Virus record (IMG/VR): IMGVR_UViG_3300020455_000039
Span: 1-37,987 of that record
DNA length: 37,987 bases
Strand: one strand, 5' to 3'
Origin: a virus
Part shown: in pieces, positions 7,649-13,274 of the stretch
Layout: each line of letters begins with the position of its first letter
Numbering within the stretch: position 1 is the stretch's first letter
Position numbers and translations under genes: made by a program
Notes under the pieces: model-generated
The model's input: only the letters and a program-made list of their open reading frames with translations
What the model was told of the DNA's origin: nothing
The model's database searches: none

Positions 7649-8305
7649 TTATCTAAATGGCGGTCCGTTAAACCAAGCAACAGCACTTAATCGTGTGCCT
7701 TTTGTGACCGGTGTCACCTTATGTCTAATAAAAGATGGAAAAACTAATACTGCACCTCGTTCTCTAAATCTCTCATTTGTCCATGTTTGTAATTCGCTTG
7801 TTTGACTATGTTTAGGTAAGTCTGTAAAGTACATATTGCCACCTTCATAATCTTCACTATTTGATAATTGTATTGATACACTTATTTTTCTACACATACC
7901 AATCATACTTTCATCAGGTGTTTCATTGATAGCATATTCTTGTTTATTAGGTGATAAAACTTTACTAGCAAAATGATCAGAGTCACCGTCTATATGCCAA
8001 TCGTAATGTTGATTTAAACCATATTTTGTGAACTGTATATTTTCTATTTGTCTTACATCAAAACGCCAGCCTGCTTCTTCATTTGCCTTATTAACAAAAG
8101 GTCTTACACATTCATAAATATCTTCACCATGTAACCAAGATATACGACTTGCTCTAACTTTATCATCTTTTGAATATGTTTGATTTTCGTTTTGATGAGT
8201 TGCGACTTGCTCTTGTGCTTCAAGACCTCTTTTAACCAAGAAATCACAGCGCTCTTTTGAGAGGCCGTGTTCACCTGTAAATACCCAGCAGATATTTCTT
8301 AACAT
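7649..8305 (-). CDS. PKHD-type 2OG-Fe(II) oxygenase (prolyl-4-hydroxylase-like)
   Basis: 218 aa with the complete facial triad. HYDWHID gives His104 and Asp106, FIRHKVTPV gives His195, and TRLSAVAWFNG supplies the 2-oxoglutarate-binding Arg205. ISVSIQLSNSEDYEGGNMYF is the characteristic central strand-turn of the P4H/PKHD class, and RGAVLVFPSF precedes the distal His. The enzyme should use Fe(II), O2 and 2-oxoglutarate to hydroxylate a substrate, possibly a peptidyl proline or another amino acid. Homologues are common in marine T4-like phages and are usually of unknown target. It starts 3 nt after the small gene upstream. Confidence 0.92.
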   Translation of the reverse strand: MLRNICWVFTGEHGLSKERCDFLVKRGLEAQEQVATHQNENQTYSKDDKVRASRISWLHGEDIYECVRPFVNKANEEAGWRFDVRQIENIQFTKYGLNQHYDWHIDGDSDHFASKVLSPNKQEYAINETPDESMIGMCRKISVSIQLSNSEDYEGGNMYFTDLPKHSQTSELQTWTNERFRERGAVLVFPSFIRHKVTPVTKGTRLSAVAWFNGPPFR

Positions 8306-8308
8306 AAT

Positions 8309-8512
8309 TTATCCATAACCATCACTTTTCTTTATTAACAATCTACTTAAAAAAGTAGAAGAACCAGAATACTCGGCGTCAAAAGCATTCTTCAATAATA
8401 TATATAACGGATAAAATAAAGGTATTCTAATAACTCTCTTACCTCTTACAAGTAATATATACCAGAACCAACTACCTTCTATATGGCTAAATCCTACACA
8501 ACCTTTAATCAT
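8309..8512 (-). CDS. Small hypothetical protein, partly hydrophobic (67 aa)
   Basis: The product opens MIKGCVGFSHIEGSWFWYILL and has a basic, aromatic and hydrophobic middle (RVIRIPLFYPLYILLKNAF). It ends in an AEYSGSSTFLSRLLIKKSDGYG tail. It may associate with membrane, but no clean transmembrane helix is obvious. It sits between the tRNA-Pro and the PKHD oxygenase in the leftward operon, with a 3-nt gap to the latter. I do not recognise a family. Confidence 0.6.
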   Translation of the reverse strand: MIKGCVGFSHIEGSWFWYILLVRGKRVIRIPLFYPLYILLKNAFDAEYSGSSTFLSRLLIKKSDGYG

Positions 8513-8525
8513 ATCTTACTTTCAT

Positions 8526-8624
8526 TATAATACATGGTCGGAGTGCCAAGATTTGAACTTGGGACCCCCTGGTCCCAAACCAGGTGCGCTACCAGGCTGC
8601 GCTACACTCCGACTATGTATTATA
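8526..8624. repeat. 20-bp inverted repeat enclosing the tRNA gene
   Basis: The left arm 8526-8545 and right arm 8605-8624 are complementary except at one position (8536 against 8614). Nine base pairs belong to the tRNA itself (GTCGGAGTG) and ten more, TATAATACAT, lie outside it. In the transcript the 5' leader and 3' trailer would pair and extend the acceptor stem. Each arm also contains TATAAT, reading inward towards the tRNA from both sides. The right arm overlaps the stop codon of the gene at 8620. Confidence 0.85.
8535..8611 (-). tRNA. tRNA-Pro(UGG) with encoded CCA
   Basis: On the minus strand the acceptor stem CGGAGTG/CACTCCG pairs in all 7 positions. The D-arm is GCGC...GCGC, the anticodon stem CCTGG/CCAGG encloses the loop TTTGGGA (anticodon TGG), and the T-arm CCAAG-TTCAAAT-CTTGG is perfect. 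The discriminator A and CCA are encoded (8535-8538). Total length is 77 nt. It lies inside the leftward operon between two small protein genes and would read CCN codons. The flanks form an unusual extension of the acceptor stem, described separately. Confidence 0.96.
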
Positions 8625-8853
8625 GATAATATATCAATAGTCCTAAAACACTAGAACTAAAGGTACAAATATTTGTGGTTACGATTGCATATTCTTTCCA
8701 AGATATACCCACACTAAACCACAAGGCACTTGCTGTCATTAATATAATACTACTTAATGGATGTATATCTACGGCAGCAAAAAATACTCCTAGAATAACA
8801 GCAACGGTACCTGCCCATTTTAAATATGTTATATTTTTTGTTTCTGATTTCAT
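8620..8853 (-). CDS. Small multi-pass membrane protein (77 aa)
   Basis: Three hydrophobic segments are visible: WAGTVAVILGVFFAAV (~13-28), LSSIILMTASALWFSVGI (~33-50) and NICTFSSSVLGLLIYYL (~61-77), with KSETKNITYLK at the N-terminus and SWKEYAI between the second and third. The pattern KW-GT-ILG-A-D-P...LW-GI-WKE-N recalls a recurrent small membrane protein of marine T4-like phages, whose role is unknown. The start forms TAATG with the stop of the 18-codon micro-ORF upstream; the stop lies in the inverted repeat beside the tRNA. Confidence 0.7.
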   Translation of the reverse strand: MKSETKNITYLKWAGTVAVILGVFFAAVDIHPLSSIILMTASALWFSVGISWKEYAIVTTNICTFSSSVLGLLIYYL

Positions 8854-8909
8854 TAACTCAGTATCATATAAACTAATACTACTGGTAGAGTAAGTAAAAT
8901 TATTTCCAT
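8853..8909 (-). CDS. 18-aa hydrophobic micro-ORF, coupled on both sides
   Basis: ATG at 8909 overlaps the upstream gene's stop as TAATG, and its own TAA overlaps the next gene's ATG at 8853 as TAATG. A good ribosome-binding site, GGAGAAGG, lies before the start, inside the end of the upstream gene. The peptide (MEIILLTLPVVLVYMILS) is one short membrane-spanning helix. It fills the whole gap between neighbours, which argues for real translation, either as a micro-peptide or to couple the flanking genes. Confidence 0.5.
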   Translation of the reverse strand: MEIILLTLPVVLVYMILS

Positions 8910-9103
8910 TATCCTTCTCCTCTTAAAATTTTTAAATCTCGATGAGCATTTTTCAAAGCACTTGATAAAAATCCTACCATGTAAAATGCCCTATCACTAT
9001 TTGTTTTATAATTTAAGAATTGATCTTTAGATTTACTTTCACCAGTACCAAACATATAATTCATTATATCTTGATCGGTTGTTCCTGTTAAGTATCTACT
9101 CAT
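8909..9103 (-). CDS. Small hypothetical protein (64 aa)
   Basis: Opens MSRYLTGTTDQDIMNYMFGTG and continues with Lys/Asp-rich sequence and a likely helix (RAFYMVGFLSSALKNAHRDLK). No known domain or membrane segment is visible. Its first 8 nt overlap the end of the 41-aa gene upstream, with GGAGAAGG as ribosome-binding site. It belongs to the run of tiny leftward genes behind a sigma70-like promoter, the kind of position where T4-like phages keep host-takeover or regulatory proteins. Confidence 0.65.
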   Translation of the reverse strand: MSRYLTGTTDQDIMNYMFGTGESKSKDQFLNYKTNSDRAFYMVGFLSSALKNAHRDLKILRGEG

Positions 9104-9221
9104 TTGCCTTCTCCTCTAAACATTTAAAAGCATATTTTTCTGCCTGATCTTTAGACATACCTTCTTCAAGACCTTCTTCATACTTATCTTCTAAAAATGT
9201 CTCAATATAATAACTACTCAT
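9096..9221 (-). CDS. 41-aa acidic small protein
   Basis: ATG at 9221 overlaps the upstream stop as TAATG, after GGAGGAC; TAG is at 9098-9096. The product is acidic (ETFLEDKYEEGLEEGMSKDQ...) and ends CLEEKANE. DQAEKYAFKCLE looks like one amphipathic helix. Overlap at both ends and a strong ribosome-binding site make it a convincing small gene. No family is recognised. Confidence 0.65.
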   Translation of the reverse strand: MSSYYIETFLEDKYEEGLEEGMSKDQAEKYAFKCLEEKANE

Positions 9222-9409
9222 TAGTCCTCCATTTCCATTACATCTTCGATTGTTAGATTAATCGAACTTGCAACTCTTTCAATTTTATCGCCTATCAGGT
9301 TTTCATCACCCATATAAGCGCCAGCAAGAATAGCATTGTATTCTGCCTTTAAGTTTTTTAATTCAGCCATTGTTGACTGAATATTTACATCTTCATCAAA
9401 ATTTGACAT
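9221..9409 (-). CDS. Small acidic helical protein (62 aa)
   Basis: MSNFDEDVNIQ, then a probable helix MAELKNLKAEYNAILAGAY, then ENLIGDKIERVASSINLTIE and the acidic end DVMEMED. It is preceded by AGGACTAAA directly before the ATG, the same leader as two other genes of this operon. Coupled by TAATG to the 41-aa gene. It shares the opening MSNF with the next gene upstream but not the rest. Function is unknown. Confidence 0.65.
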   Translation of the reverse strand: MSNFDEDVNIQSTMAELKNLKAEYNAILAGAYMGDENLIGDKIERVASSINLTIEDVMEMED

Positions 9410-9425
9410 TTTAGTCCTCTTTCTG

Positions 9426-9608
9426 TTAGTGGTTAATAATTACCATGTTTGTTAATTTTCTAATAAGACCGTCTAGGTCTAAATCGTACACATGGTCGTA
9501 AGCGTCTTTTTTTAGTTGTTTAGCATAATCTAATTTTTCAATCAGATTTTTACATTCTTTAAATTCTCTATGAACTCTATAAATTGTCTTGTATTGAAAA
9601 TTACTCAT
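9426..9608 (-). CDS. Small hypothetical protein (60 aa)
   Basis: MSNFQYKTIYRVHREFKECK starts a largely helical, charged protein (KNLIEKLDYAKQLKKDAY) with a hydrophobic end LTNMVIINH. There is no signal peptide. The start overlaps the upstream gene's stop as TAATG. After its stop a 16-nt gap carries the AGGAC ribosome-binding site of the next gene. Function is unknown. Confidence 0.65.
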   Translation of the reverse strand: MSNFQYKTIYRVHREFKECKNLIEKLDYAKQLKKDAYDHVYDLDLDGLIRKLTNMVIINH

Positions 9609-9760
9609 TATGCAGCCCTCACTAAGTCTTTAATTAATTCAATTTTTCTTTCAATTTGTAGTTTCTCATCAAATGTTCCACTATATGTTTGACCGGTTGA
9701 ATTTTCCCAAAGTTTCTTGGCAAATTCAAATTGTCTTTTATATTGCATACTATATTTCAT
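9608..9760 (-). CDS. First gene of the leftward operon, small basic protein (50 aa)
   Basis: ATG at 9760 is preferred because AGGACTAAAA precedes it and a sigma70-like promoter lies about 30 nt upstream. The longer in-frame start at 9826 lies upstream of the promoter and would add an unlikely hydrophobic leader. The 50-aa product is helical and basic (MKYSMQYKRQFEFAKKLWE...FDEKLQIERKIELIKDLVRAA). A role in early takeover is inferred from position only. Confidence 0.65.
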   Translation of the reverse strand: MKYSMQYKRQFEFAKKLWENSTGQTYSGTFDEKLQIERKIELIKDLVRAA

Positions 9761-9793
9761 TTTTAGTCCTTTTGTTTTTGTTAATATACGATT

Positions 9794-9822
9794 ATTATAC
9801 ACTAGGGAAACTACGAAAACAA
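9794..9822 (-). promoter_or_regulatory. Sigma70-like promoter of the leftward operon
   Basis: On the minus strand, TTGTTT (9822-9817), a 17-nt spacer, and a perfect TATAAT (9799-9794). The expected start point near 9787 gives a leader of about 27 nt carrying AGGAC before the ATG at 9760. Host-type -35/-10 elements suggest early expression, unlike the late-type boxes on the other strand. Confidence 0.7.
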
Positions 9823-9890
9823 GCAAAAAATGGATAAAAACCGAGGGAAAACGGACTTTCTTTCGTTTAGAATCAATAACTTAGAAAAAT

Positions 9891-9949
9891 CGCAGAAAAC
9901 TGCGAAAAATTAGTAAAAATGACGGAAAACTGCGAAAAATTAGTAAAAA
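9891..9949. repeat. 25-bp direct repeat with hairpin in the divergent region
   Basis: Two identical 25-bp copies, 9895-9919 and 9925-9949, start 30 bp apart; each reads GAAAACTGCG followed by AAAAATTAGTAAAAA. The first copy overlaps a perfect hairpin, CGCAG-AAAA-CTGCG (9891-9904). It lies between the leftward sigma70-like promoter and the rightward late box. It could be an operator, a replication or recombination site, or a short duplication. The rest of 9823-9968 holds no gene. Confidence 0.8.
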
Positions 9950-9968
9950 AAGACACTCTGGAAACTCT

Positions 9969-9976
9969 TATAAATA
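9969..9976 (+). promoter_or_regulatory. T4-type late promoter box TATAAATA, 6 nt before an ATG
   Basis: A perfect TATAAATA followed by G ends 6 nt before the ATG at 9983. It opens the long rightward structural block and no other candidate promoter is visible for it. No Shine-Dalgarno sequence lies between the box and the ATG. Confidence 0.75.
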
Positions 9977-9982
9977 GTGAAT

Positions 9983-10153
9983 ATGACGGATCCTTGTTAT
10001 GACGGCGTGAATTTTTACGAATCACGCAATTTTGTGTGGAATTTAATACTAGAAAGACACGAATATATCGTGGAAGTAGTAAATCCTAGTATTTTACTTG
10101 AAAGATCCGTAAAAATAACAATCGAGGGTGTTACCTTCGGAACAAGGAGATAA
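9983..10153 (+). CDS. Small hypothetical protein (56 aa), first gene of the structural block
   Basis: ATG 9983 to TAA 10151-10153. The product (MTDPCYDGVNFYESRNFVWN...VVNPSILLERSVKITIEGV...) looks beta-rich and has one cysteine. The start is directly behind a late box, so it would be read from a leader of almost no length. AAGGAGA at its 3' end is the ribosome-binding site of the next gene. No family is recognised. Confidence 0.6.
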   Translation: MTDPCYDGVNFYESRNFVWNLILERHEYIVEVVNPSILLERSVKITIEGVTFGTRR

Positions 10154-10155
10154 AA

Positions 10156-10263
10156 ATGGATAATATTATCAAATTTTTTAGAGATGGATTAGAAGTATTT
10201 TGGCCTAAATCTAAAAAAGTAGTAAAAAAGAAGAAAAAAACAACTAAGAAAAAGAAAAAGTAA
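10156..10263 (+). CDS. 35-aa poly-lysine-tailed small protein
   Basis: ATG at 10156 follows AAGGAGA. A short amphipathic start (MDNIIKFFRDGLEVFWP) runs into a tail in which nearly every residue is Lys (KSKKVVKKKKKTTKKKKK). The tail should bind nucleic acid or acidic surfaces, and the N-terminus could sit on a membrane or protein. A strong ribosome-binding site and tight spacing to both neighbours support a real gene. Function is unknown. Confidence 0.6.
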   Translation: MDNIIKFFRDGLEVFWPKSKKVVKKKKKTTKKKKK

Positions 10264-10265
10264 TT

Positions 10266-10418
10266 ATGGCAAAGGTATCAAAGCACTTTGGTCAAAATTC
10301 AGGGCATACTCCAACATATAAGGGTAGTTCTCAAGGCAGAAAACCCATAACGAGTACAATGAATAAGTCCAAAAAGAGATCATTTAAAGCATATCGTGGT
10401 CAAGGTAAAAGGCGTTGA
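10266..10418 (+). CDS. Small basic protein (50 aa)
   Basis: ATG at 10266, 2 nt after the previous stop; stop TGA 10416-10418 overlaps the next gene's TTG as TTGA. The product is Lys/Arg/Ser/Gly-rich with no hydrophobic core (KHFGQNSGHTPTYKG...GRKPITSTMNKSKKRSFKAY). It may be a disordered nucleic-acid-binding or virion peptide. With the lysine-rich gene before it, it forms a pair of very basic small proteins ahead of the baseplate genes. Confidence 0.6.
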   Translation: MAKVSKHFGQNSGHTPTYKGSSQGRKPITSTMNKSKKRSFKAYRGQGKRR

Positions 10419-10624
10419 ACGGACAGTTCGTTATCAAAATAGGTACAGATTTATTAGAGTTTTCTAATTATAATGATATTCCTGATAAGTTTGATAATGT
10501 AATTATTTTTAAACCTGAATTTCCTGATGCTCCACATAGTGAAGAGGATCACGAATTCATAGCAACTTTCGATTCTAAACTAAAAGAATTGATGAAGAGA
10601 GAGACTAATGCCAGCGGTAACTAG
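10415..10624 (+). CDS. Small hypothetical protein preceding PAAR (69 aa), TTG start
   Basis: TTG at 10415 overlaps the upstream TGA (TTGA). There is no in-frame ATG before the conserved-looking part, and AAGG lies upstream. The protein (FVIKIGTDLLEFSNYND...FKPEFPDAPHSEEDHEF) looks like a small alpha/beta fold with an acidic C-terminal half ending in a helix. Its end overlaps the PAAR gene by 17 nt, so the two are co-translated. Its place between hub and PAAR suggests a baseplate assembly role, but no family is recognised. Confidence 0.65.
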   Translation: MNGQFVIKIGTDLLEFSNYNDIPDKFDNVIIFKPEFPDAPHSEEDHEFIATFDSKLKELMKRETNASGN

Positions 10625-10898
10625 AATAGGGGATGCAGATGTTGCTCATTGTAGCGGTATGACTCGGGCCCAAGGTTCGGGTAATGTATTTGCAAATGGC
10701 ATAGCAGTTTCTAGACAAGGGGATAATAACACAGGTCACTTATTACCTGGTGTTCCTTGCCCCTCACACTCAGCACCTATTGCTTCAGGATCATCTACTG
10801 TTAAGGTAAATAATAAGGGGTGTGGTCGTGTAGGTGATGGTATATCAGGTTGTACATCTGTGGCTGCAGGATCTTCTAATGTATTTGCAGGAGGATAG
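10608..10898 (+). CDS. PAAR-domain tail-spike tip protein
   Basis: 96 aa, the normal size of a stand-alone PAAR protein. It has the opening MPAVTRIGDADVAHCSG, GNVFANGIAVSRQGD, HLLPGVPCPSHSAPI, GSSTVKVNNKGCGRVGD and GCTSVAAGSSNVFAGG, the repeating pseudo-threefold turns of the PAAR cone. His and Cys residues (His14, Cys15, His44, Cys50, His53) supply candidate metal ligands at the tip. In T4 (gp5.4) and type VI secretion, PAAR sharpens the needle formed by gp5/VgrG, so it should sit on the hub protein whose gene ends at 291. A late box follows directly. Confidence 0.93.
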   Translation: MPAVTRIGDADVAHCSGMTRAQGSGNVFANGIAVSRQGDNNTGHLLPGVPCPSHSAPIASGSSTVKVNNKGCGRVGDGISGCTSVAAGSSNVFAGG

Positions 10899-10908
10899 AG
10901 GTATCCAA

Positions 10909-10916
10909 TATAAATA
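10909..10916 (+). promoter_or_regulatory. T4-type late promoter box TATAAATA, 5 nt before gp25 ATG
   Basis: A perfect TATAAATA followed by G, ending exactly 5 nt before the ATG at 10922, in the 23-nt gap after PAAR. No ribosome-binding site lies between box and ATG, so a leaderless gp25 transcript is predicted; read-through from upstream could also use the GGAGG at 10890-10894. Confidence 0.75.
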
Positions 10917-10921
10917 GAAGT

Positions 10922-11344
10922 ATGGCATACAACTACACAAACTCTACGGGAACTAAAAGAAATACTAAAGTATGGAAAGATTTGAATTTAAATTTTACAA
11001 GTCACCCAACAACAAAAGATGTTATAAAACTTGAAGGTGTAAATGCTGTAAAACGAAGTGTAAGAAATCTCATTAATTTAAATCATTATGAGAAACCTTT
11101 TCACCCAGAAATAGGATCAAATGTAAGAGACCTTTTATTTGAACCTATGACACCACTTACTGAAGTCTTTTTGGCTAAGAAGATTGAAGAAGTTTTAATA
11201 AATCACGAACCTAGGGTTAGGTTGGTGAGAGTAAATATTAATTCTAATCCAGATCAAAATAGATATAGAGTTTGGATTGAATTTTATGTTGTTAATCATC
11301 CTGAACCGGTTCAGGTCGAAACATTTTTAGAGAGACTAAGATAA
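10922..11344 (+). CDS. 25: Baseplate wedge protein gp25
   Basis: 140 aa, close to T4 gp25 (132 aa). It contains the family landmarks KRSVRNLINLNHYEKPFHPEIG, VRDLLFEP and the C-terminal strands RVWIEFYVV. This is the gp25/GpW-type (lysozyme-like in name only) fold that joins gp6 to the tail sheath and is shared with TssE of type VI secretion. It is followed after 1 nt by gp6, the conserved T4 order, and preceded by PAAR and a late box. Confidence 0.94.
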   Translation: MAYNYTNSTGTKRNTKVWKDLNLNFTSHPTTKDVIKLEGVNAVKRSVRNLINLNHYEKPFHPEIGSNVRDLLFEPMTPLTEVFLAKKIEEVLINHEPRVRLVRVNINSNPDQNRYRVWIEFYVVNHPEPVQVETFLERLR

Positions 11345-11345
11345 T

Positions 11346-13262
11346 ATGGCTACAACAACTAGTGCTAACGAAACAAAAAAATTACAGGTTACAGAATTAG
11401 ACTTTGATCAAATCAAAACTAATCTTAAAAACTTTTTAAGAAATCAAGCAGAGTTTGCTGATTTTGATTTTGAAGGTTCTGGAATGTCAGTTCTTCTCGA
11501 TCTACTTTCTTACAATACACACTATTTAGGATTTAATGCTAATATGTTAGCGAATGAAATGTTCCTTGATAGTGCAGCTTTAAGATCAAGTGTAGTATCA
11601 TTATCTAAAATGTTAGGTTATACTCCTGCTTCAGCAATCGCACCTGAGGCCGATATTACTGTTGTTTTAGCAAATGCGTCAGGCGCTTCGGTAACAATGC
11701 CTGCAGGAACAAAATTTACATCAACTGTTGGCGATACACAATATACCTATGTAACCAATTCAGACAAAACAATAACACCTCAAGATAGTGTTTACACATT
11801 TTCAAATGTAAAAATTTATGAAGGCACTAGAATAAATTTTCAATATACAGCAGATAGTAATAATGAAGATCAAAGATTTATAGTTCCTAATTCTAATGCT
11901 GACCTGACAACATTAAAAGTTGAAGTACAAAATTCTTCATCAGATACACGATCATTTACATATTCAAAAGCAACATCATTAACCGGTGCAGCTTCAGACA
12001 CTAGAGTTTATTTTACTCAAGAAGTTGAAGATGGTAAATTTGAAGTATATTTTGGTGATGGTGCTGTAGGTAAAAAAATACAAGATGGTAATATCGTTAA
12101 ATTAACTTACATTGTTACCAACAAAACAGTTTCAAATGGTGCAAATAGTTTTTCATTATCAGGCACTATTGCAGGATTTTCTGCTCAATCAATTACAGTT
12201 AATAGTAAATCTACTGGCGGTTCAGAACCAGAAAGTATTGCTTCTGTAAAATTAAATGCACCTTTACAGTTTAGTTCTCAAGATAGAGCGGTAACAGCAG
12301 CAGATTACAAAACACTAGTAAAACAAATATATCCTGCGGCAAATGCTATTCAAGTATGGGGCGGTGAAGATAATTCTGTGCCTCAGTATGGTAAAGTTTT
12401 TATATCAGTTAAATTAGCAGATGGTTCTAATTTAACTTCAGTAGATAAAACAGATATTGAAACACAATTAGGTCAATATGCTGTTGCTTCAGTTAGACCA
12501 TCTTTAGTAGATCCTGAAACAACATTTATTGTTTTAGGTGTTAATTTTAAATATAATAGTAATTTAACAACTAAAGACTCAACAACTTTAGCAAGTGAGG
12601 TTTTAACAACACTATCAAACTATTCAACTGACTCTTTAAATAATTTTGTTGGTGTGTTTAGACATAGTGTGGTAAGTGGAATAATAGATGATACAGATCC
12701 GTCAATCGTAAGTAATATTACAACGGTAAAAGTTTATCAAAAATTCACACCTCTTATAACTTCTACTGCAAATCAAAAATATACAATATCATTTAATAAT
12801 TCAATTTATAATCCACATAGCGGTCATAACTCTGCGGCTGGTGGTGTTGTTTCAACAACAGGTTTTAAATTAAACAATGATAATGTAGTTGAATATTATT
12901 TTAATGATGATGGTGCTGGTAATATTAGATTATACCACTTAGACAATGGACAGATAACTTATGATAATAATAATTGGGGTACTGTAAACTATGATACAGG
13001 TGAAGTAGTTATATCATCAGCAAGAATAACTGCTGTCTCAGAGGTCGATGGTGCTGTTTCAACACAAATTAGAGTTACCGTAATACCAAGATCAAATGAT
13101 ATCGCACCCGTAAGAGGTCAAGTTTTAAATATTGATACAGCAAATTCAACAGTAGAAGGCACAGTTGATACAATAGAAAGTGGATCAACTTCTTCTGGTG
13201 TAGGATATTCAACTTCAACTAGTTATTCTTCCTCTGGTGGCAGCACCGGCGGTACATACTAA
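11346..13262 (+). CDS. 6: Baseplate wedge protein gp6
   Basis: 638 aa, near the length of T4 gp6 (660 aa), and directly behind gp25 as in T4-like phages. The N-terminal part has DFDQIKTNLKNFLRNQAEF, FEGSGMSVLLDLLSYNTHY and FNANMLANEMFLDSAALRSS, the baseplate J/gp6 signature that forms the inner wedge ring. The middle has SIASVKLNAPLQFSSQDRAVT and AADYKTLVKQIYPAANAIQVWGGED. The C-terminus ends in a Ser/Gly/Thr-rich tail (~610-638) not usual for T4. gp6 dimers form the iris that holds the hub and opens at contraction. Confidence 0.93.
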   Translation: MATTTSANETKKLQVTELDFDQIKTNLKNFLRNQAEFADFDFEGSGMSVLLDLLSYNTHYLGFNANMLANEMFLDSAALRSSVVSLSKMLGYTPASAIAPEADITVVLANASGASVTMPAGTKFTSTVGDTQYTYVTNSDKTITPQDSVYTFSNVKIYEGTRINFQYTADSNNEDQRFIVPNSNADLTTLKVEVQNSSSDTRSFTYSKATSLTGAASDTRVYFTQEVEDGKFEVYFGDGAVGKKIQDGNIVKLTYIVTNKTVSNGANSFSLSGTIAGFSAQSITVNSKSTGGSEPESIASVKLNAPLQFSSQDRAVTAADYKTLVKQIYPAANAIQVWGGEDNSVPQYGKVFISVKLADGSNLTSVDKTDIETQLGQYAVASVRPSLVDPETTFIVLGVNFKYNSNLTTKDSTTLASEVLTTLSNYSTDSLNNFVGVFRHSVVSGIIDDTDPSIVSNITTVKVYQKFTPLITSTANQKYTISFNNSIYNPHSGHNSAAGGVVSTTGFKLNNDNVVEYYFNDDGAGNIRLYHLDNGQITYDNNNWGTVNYDTGEVVISSARITAVSEVDGAVSTQIRVTVIPRSNDIAPVRGQVLNIDTANSTVEGTVDTIESGSTSSGVGYSTSTSYSSSGGSTGGTY

Positions 13263-13274
13263 CATGGATGTTAA

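Noticed and set aside
8535-8611. tRNA gene as a prophage attachment site
   Set aside because: No integrase or excisionase and no partial duplicate of the tRNA end is visible in the window; T4-like phages are lytic and often carry their own tRNAs.
8675-8893. Rightward 72-codon frame opposite the small membrane protein
   Set aside because: It is the antisense of 8620-8853, has no ribosome-binding site, and the leftward frame is coupled to its neighbours and encodes a coherent membrane protein.
9891-9904. CGCAG-AAAA-CTGCG hairpin as an intrinsic terminator
   Set aside because: It lies between divergent genes, where neither strand has a transcript needing to end there, and the rightward strand has no T-run. 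It is treated as part of the repeat region.
9895-9949. CRISPR-like array
   Set aside because: Only two copies separated by 5 nt, with no spacer-length gap and no cas genes.
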